DNA of 64,000 bases from Pardosa pseudoannulata. Lineage: Eukaryota; Arthropoda; Arachnida; Araneae; Lycosidae. The first letter of the stretch is position 1. Each line of letters starts with the position of its first letter. Under the pieces are notes generated by a model that was not told where the DNA came from, ran no database searches, and worked only from the letters and a program-made list of their open reading frames with translations. The position numbers and the translations under genes are program-made. Shown one piece after another: positions 60,257-64,000 of this stretch. Location of the stretch: assembly GCA_032207245.1 (NCBI GenBank), contig CM063506.1, forward strand, positions 22,940,175-23,004,174. The letters run 5' to 3'.

Positions 60257-60800
60257 CACTGGTGTGCAAAACTTAAGCAACAGGTGGGTTTTTTGACATA
60301 AGTCCACGAGAAATCATCTGAGAGATATAAAACTCAGAAATGAGGGAGAGTATTGTGTACGTAAAGGATGAAAAAGTAGTACAATGCATACGGCATGGAA
60401 TCAAACAAAAACAAGCTTTACTGAAGGCACAGTATCGTGACTCATGGTTGTCTATCCAAGAGGAGGAACAACGAGCAGATGTTCCTTAATATGGTTTATG
60501 CCATCCCCTAACTGCAATGGTTGCTTCTCATCGTCTCCGCATACTCAGAACCAGCTGGTCCAACATTTCTTGAGGTATTAGTGCCCATTCCGAGATCAGC
60601 ATCTGTTTGAGTTGTTGGGTGTTCTTCGAAGGATGTAAGCGGGTCTCAATGTGTCTCCCCAAAGCATCCCACACATGTTCGATGGGATTTAAATCAGGGG
60701 AGTACACTGGCCAATACATTCGAGTGATATCTTAACTTTCCAGTAGCTTCTTAACTATACTATTGATACTATGCGTTCAATAAAGCTTGTTTTTGTTTGC
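60257..60800 (-). mobile_element. Tc1-type relic with a fold-back right side
   Basis: The left end CACTGGTGTGCAAAACTTAA follows TA (60255-60256), matching the 0.7-kb element. The expected right end is absent. Instead, 60757-60800 is an inverted, imperfect copy of the element's own left subterminal region (AAGCTTGTTTTTGTTTG facing CAAACAAAAACAAGCTT near 60405-60421). It also removed part of the host array unit. Confidence 0.82.
60528..60725 (-). pseudogene. Tc1 transposase C-terminus
   Basis: An open minus-strand frame reads MYWPVYSPDLNPIEHVWDAL and then a tail ending LVLSMRRR. The SPDLNPIEHVWD block is the family signature, and its glutamate is the third catalytic residue of the DD34E triad. 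This copy keeps the motif intact, unlike the one at 1.1 kb. The frame ends a few residues early relative to that copy, and the first two catalytic aspartates are deleted, so the fragment is inactive. Confidence 0.87.
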
Positions 60801-61559
60801 TTCCATACCGTTACACACACAAACAAAACAAGTTTTACTCGTTTTGTGAACTAAGTACTTTTATTAATTAGAGCCATTCTACTAGAGAAAAAGTAAAAGT
60901 AAATGTCAAAAAGCTCAAAAGAGCGTAAATAAAAGTCTTCCTTACATAGTACGCCTGATGACATTTTACAGACACTTTGGACTAACAGTACATGGACAAA
61001 GAAAAAGATCTTTCTTTCGGTTCAGCAGTCGGACATCTAATTAGTCCACTGATGTAGTGTGGCAGAGGGATTAAAAACGCTGTTTGTCTGCACTAGATTT
61101 TCGCTGAGAAGTTTATTTATGATTCCAACGCTACTGCAAGCTATTATTATCTTGAAACTGTTGAAATATTTATTTAATCCCAACAAGTTTGTATTTTTGT
61201 CACAGTCATAAACAGGAAGAAAAAAATATTTATATTTATGTAACGAATCTTTATGACTTTACTAAATTTTCTTAAGGGGAGAGTGGAAGTTATTAACTAC
61301 ATTTGATCACAAATTTGTATTAGTATCACAGTCGTAAACAGGAAGGGGAAAAACTATACTTACATAATGAATCTTTATAGTTTTAGTAATTTTTGTTAAG
61401 CGGATGGTGGACGTCATAATGTATTTGATCACAAGTTTGTATTTTTGCCACAGACATAAGATGGTCCAATGGTAGAGTGCTGTTCTTAGATATTGGAGTG
61501 CGCAGGTTCAAATCCCGCTGCTGGTATGGATGTTCGTAGTGGCGCAGAATCATCTTTAA

Positions 61560-62174
61560 CCCTTTCCGGTAAAATGACGAGTCTAGCTCGTCATTAGTTT
61601 TTCATTCCATACCGGACAATGACGAGTCTAGCTCGTCATTAGTTTTTCATTCCATACCGGACAATGACGAGCTACACTCGTCATGCGATTAAAGTTACTG
61701 TTAAATATGATAATTAATTTAGTTTAAAATTTCTAGTGTACTGAATTTGGCAACACTTTTATCACTTGTGAAAATCACAAGTCACTATTGCATATTGTTT
61801 ACTTAGAATTTCTTGGTACAAGTTATTGCCATATTAATGAGTCAGAATAAAAGAAAACCTACTAAGAAATGTCGTGTGTGTTTACAAGAATCAATTTAAA
61901 AGTGAGACTACTGGGCGGTGTAAACAATTAAGAATTCCTTTGCACTTTGTTTTGAAAAGTACCACTAGCTTGAAGACTATTATCTGTATACCTTATTATT
62001 GTTTTGCTTTGATATTTTCTTAATTTTACTGTTTCTGATATTATTTAACACTGTGTAAAAAGTGGATTTTAATTAAGAATATGTAAAAATTGTAAAATGA
62101 AACAAGTTTTTTAAATAAAAATTAAATGGTTATTTCATGCACAGTTTTTCATTATTAAATCATACCGGAAGGGG
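61560..62174 (+). mobile_element. piggyBac-type element 6 (TTAA-flanked, ATGACGAG palindromes)
   Basis: Inserted in SINE-A with TTAA on both sides (61556-61559 and 62175-62178). Ends are CCCTTTCCGGTA and, from the other strand, CCCCTTCCGGTA. Three 21-bp palindromes with arms ATGACGAG and CTCGTCAT around 5-base centres lie at 61574-61594, 61619-61639 and 61664-61684, a 45-bp period. A transposase tail remnant is inside. Confidence 0.92.
61850..61965 (+). pseudogene. piggyBac transposase C-terminal domain, frameshifted
   Basis: The plus strand reads KRKPTKKCRVCLQESI, then after a one-base shift KSETTGRCKQLRIPLHF. This follows the piggyBac C-terminal order of a basic lead, CxxC, an RSET-like block, CxxC and PLH. 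The second cysteine pair is reduced to a single cysteine. It is more decayed than the copy at 51.0 kb but recognisable by the same layout. Confidence 0.72.
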
Positions 62175-62470
62175 TTAAGAAGTAGGTCACGGTCTCATTA
62201 TTCTTCATGAGCAAAACCGTAGACAGTATCACTCCAAACCAAACCAAACTTGTCAAAGTGATAAACAGAAATGGAAAAACTATGTATACTTCTATGATGA
62301 ATATTTATAGTTTTAGTAAATCGTGTTAGGTGGATGGTGGACGTTATAAACCGTATTTCATCACAAGTTTGTATTCTTGTCACAGTCATAAATAAGAAGA
62401 AAAATAACAATTTATATAATGAATCTTTATGGTTTTAGTAAATTTTGTTAAGTGCATGGTCGACGAAATA

Positions 62471-62998
62471 AAGTACTCTTATAAAATATTAATTTAGAGT
62501 TATGAAATTGAAACCCCATATAAATTGAGAGAGGCAAATTAAACACATTACAGTTTTAATTACAATCAGGTAATTATTTTTCAAATTTTATTTTAATGAA
62601 AAATTTTGTAAATTTATAAAATGACCCTTGCTGTGTATTTTTTCTAGATTCCTACAAAATTTTATCAAAAAATTCTAATATACATTAAAATAAATATGAA
62701 TATCCGTTTTGATATAAGTTTCATTTCGATTATTAGATTTAATTTCAAGTTAGTTTAGTCCGAACTGTTCGCTAAAGTACAATATACAAATTTAAAAATA
62801 TTTTCTATAAAAAACTATTTAATCCATAGACAAAATCATACCCAAAAGTATTTAAAGGGTATTTTTAAGTAGTAATATATCAAATATAAAAGAATAATAG
62901 GAAAATAAACGTTCAGGTAACATGTTGAAAATCCACAAAATGCTTCCAAAACTGAATTTGAAAAATCTGATTGTTATATTAATTTTTAATTGTTCATA
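62471..62998. other. AT-rich sequence without a recognisable gene
   Basis: Nothing is recognised. Confidence 0.45.
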
Positions 62999-63363
62999 CC
63001 TTTTTTTTCCTAACGCAGCTGGCAATACAGGAATCATATGCATTTATGCCAATATAAGGCTGCAAAGCTGTTAGCCATTTAGCAACACCTAGAAAGCACG
63101 AGTAGTTTAAGGTATGCTACGGGCGCGAGTAACATCATTCCCGCTGGGTAATCGTAATTTAGAAGCAGTGACCAATCAGAAGACCCCCCCAGGCTTAGCT
63201 TGTTACCCTGCTAGAGGTATCGTTTGAGAACTTGGAGGACATTGTGAATACGTACATAATTTACATGCCCCAGTTACCTTTAACGAAAACGGCGGATCTT
63301 AGGCCGGCTCCAACCCCAAACCCGCAAACTTTCAGTTACGAGAACGCTGCCTTTGCCGACTGA
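62999..63363 (-). mobile_element. SINE-C-related copy, minus strand
   Basis: Read on the minus strand from 63363: tRNA-like head with GTCAGTCGGCAAAGGC and GCGGGTTTGGGG, then AAAGGTAACTGGGG, CACAATGTCCTCCAAGTTC, CTTCTGATTGGTCACTGC and an A-run end at about 63000-63008. Confidence 0.82.
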
Positions 63364-63666
63364 CAAGTCCTAAGATCCGCCGTGTTCGCTAAAGGTGACT
63401 GGGGTAAGTAAAATAGGTTCTTGGTCACAAAGACCTCCAAGTTCTCAAAACGATACCTCTGGGTGTGACAGGCTAAACATGGGGGTCTTCTGCTTGTCCC
63501 CTGCTTCTAAATTACGAGGACCCAGCGAGGGTAATGTTACTCGAGTCCGTAACATACCTTCAGCTACATGTGCTCCCCGAGTGGTTCTAAATGAGCAACA
63601 GTTCAACAACCTTGTTAAGGCGTTAGAATAATGTCTGTATCGCCTGCTGCGTTGGAAAAAAATTGT
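63364..63666 (+). mobile_element. SINE-C-related copy, plus strand
   Basis: Starts in the body (CTAAGATCCGCCGTGTTCGC), continues through AAAGGTGACTGGGG, CCTCCAAGTTCTC and TTCTAAATTACGAGGACCC, and ends at an A-run near 63656. It is head-to-head with the preceding copy. The frame at 63395-63631 is an artefact of this repeat. Confidence 0.82.
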
Positions 63667-64000
63667 TTATACTTCAGTGTATGAAGTTTTACAACTGTAA
63701 GCTAGTAATTTTCTAAAACGCTTTGTAACGTCCTCTGTTTCCTAAAATTGGTTAAATTGTTAGATTTTTTCCAGTTAATATATGGCATGTATAATACATA
63801 AAATGCATATATTATGCAAAATTAGCAGATGATTTAGCAGAAAAGTTTTTTCTCTCAAGTTCTCCGTTGAATGAACCAATGTGTTAATGTCATAAGTTTA
63901 ACGAAGATATACGAGGCTTGTTTTGTAAGTACCGTTTTATACACTACTATACATTTTTATCAGTTTTTTAATATTTACATGAAAGCATGTAATTTAATCA
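63667..64000. other. Remnant of the ~550-bp array unit
   Basis: ATGGCATGTATAATACATAA followed by GCATATATTATGC at about 63783-63818 matches the unit junction seen near 59185 and 59730. Otherwise unassigned to the window end. Confidence 0.55.

Larger units (their letters stand above)
61460..62249 (+). mobile_element. SINE-A copy split by a piggyBac-type element
   Basis: Head and B box (GGTTCAAATCCCGC) lie at 61460-61559, and the tail resumes at 62175 with AAGAAGTAGGTCACGGTCTC to CCAAACCAAACC. Flanking words TTGCCACAGACATAA and TTGTCAAAGTGATAA derive from the array unit and look like a decayed TSD. Confidence 0.85.
57288..62470. repeat. Tandem array of about 550-bp units, multiply invaded
   Basis: Units share TTTCAAGTCACTG, GTTTTACTCGTTT, CATGGATAACGATAAAGG and GTTCATGATTCAAATGCTAC words; two well-preserved units start at about 59218 and 59766. 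Other units are broken by a Helitron (57.4 kb), a Tc1 relic (60.3 kb) and a SINE plus piggyBac-type element (61.5 kb). From about 61175 to 62470 only a sub-unit of about 120 bp is repeated (CACAAGTTTGTATT, ATGAATCTTTATAG, GGATGGTGGACGT). Traces reappear at 63770. Confidence 0.88.

Overview
The window reads as an intergenic or intronic stretch of a large, AT-rich, repeat-dense arthropod genome. No rRNA gene, genuine tRNA gene, operon, CRISPR array or complete host protein-coding gene is visible. From memory of chelicerate genomes, the tRNA-derived SINEs, the mariner/Tc1 relics and the very long (AT)n arrays fit a spider, perhaps an orb-weaver. That assignment is inference and was not tested by any search.

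Nearly everything that can be named is a mobile element or a tandem repeat. A tRNA-Ser/Leu-like SINE (called SINE-A here) occurs about eighteen times on both strands, several copies with clear target-site duplications (TSDs). A second SINE (SINE-B) occurs once. A third tRNA-derived family (SINE-C) lies mostly at 55.6-56.2 kb and 63.0-63.7 kb. DNA transposons include two Tc1 relics (0.7-1.2 and 60.3-60.8 kb), a complete but broken mariner with DD41D spacing (23.5-24.8 kb), an IS630/Tc1-like transposase relic (14.7-15.4 kb), a hAT-type non-autonomous element with an 8-bp TSD (51.8-52.6 kb), a TATA-flanked MITE in two copies, two Helitron families, and a 1.8-kb element with a THAP-domain ORF (47.2-49.0 kb). 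A 5'-truncated LINE with a perfect 15-bp TSD lies at 9.6-10.2 kb.

The most interesting pattern is six TTAA-flanked elements of about 550-700 bp (6.3, 38.7, 43.0, 50.8, 53.4 and 61.6 kb). Three keep fragments of a piggyBac-type C-terminal cysteine-rich domain. Five have short palindromes or palindrome-like repeats just inside their ends, with a different core sequence in each; two of them share spacer sequence but carry different cores. This looks like a non-autonomous piggyBac group whose subterminal palindromes have been exchanged or diversified.

Layout: 0-9.5 kb, Tc1 relic, SINEs, Helitrons and the first piggyBac-type element; 9.5-16 kb, LINE, a 325-bp tandem array holding an assembly gap, and a nested retro-insertion; 17-37 kb, microsatellites, mariner, a triplicated block of about 1 kb and a SINE cluster; 38-46 kb, two piggyBac-type elements and minisatellites; 46-53 kb, a satellite, a Helitron broken by the THAP element and by a 138-bp filler copy, a piggyBac-type element and the hAT element; 53-64 kb, piggyBac-type elements, SINE-C copies and a tandem array of about 550-bp units repeatedly invaded by other elements. 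Any apparent protein in this window should be treated as transposon-derived or spurious unless transcript evidence says otherwise.
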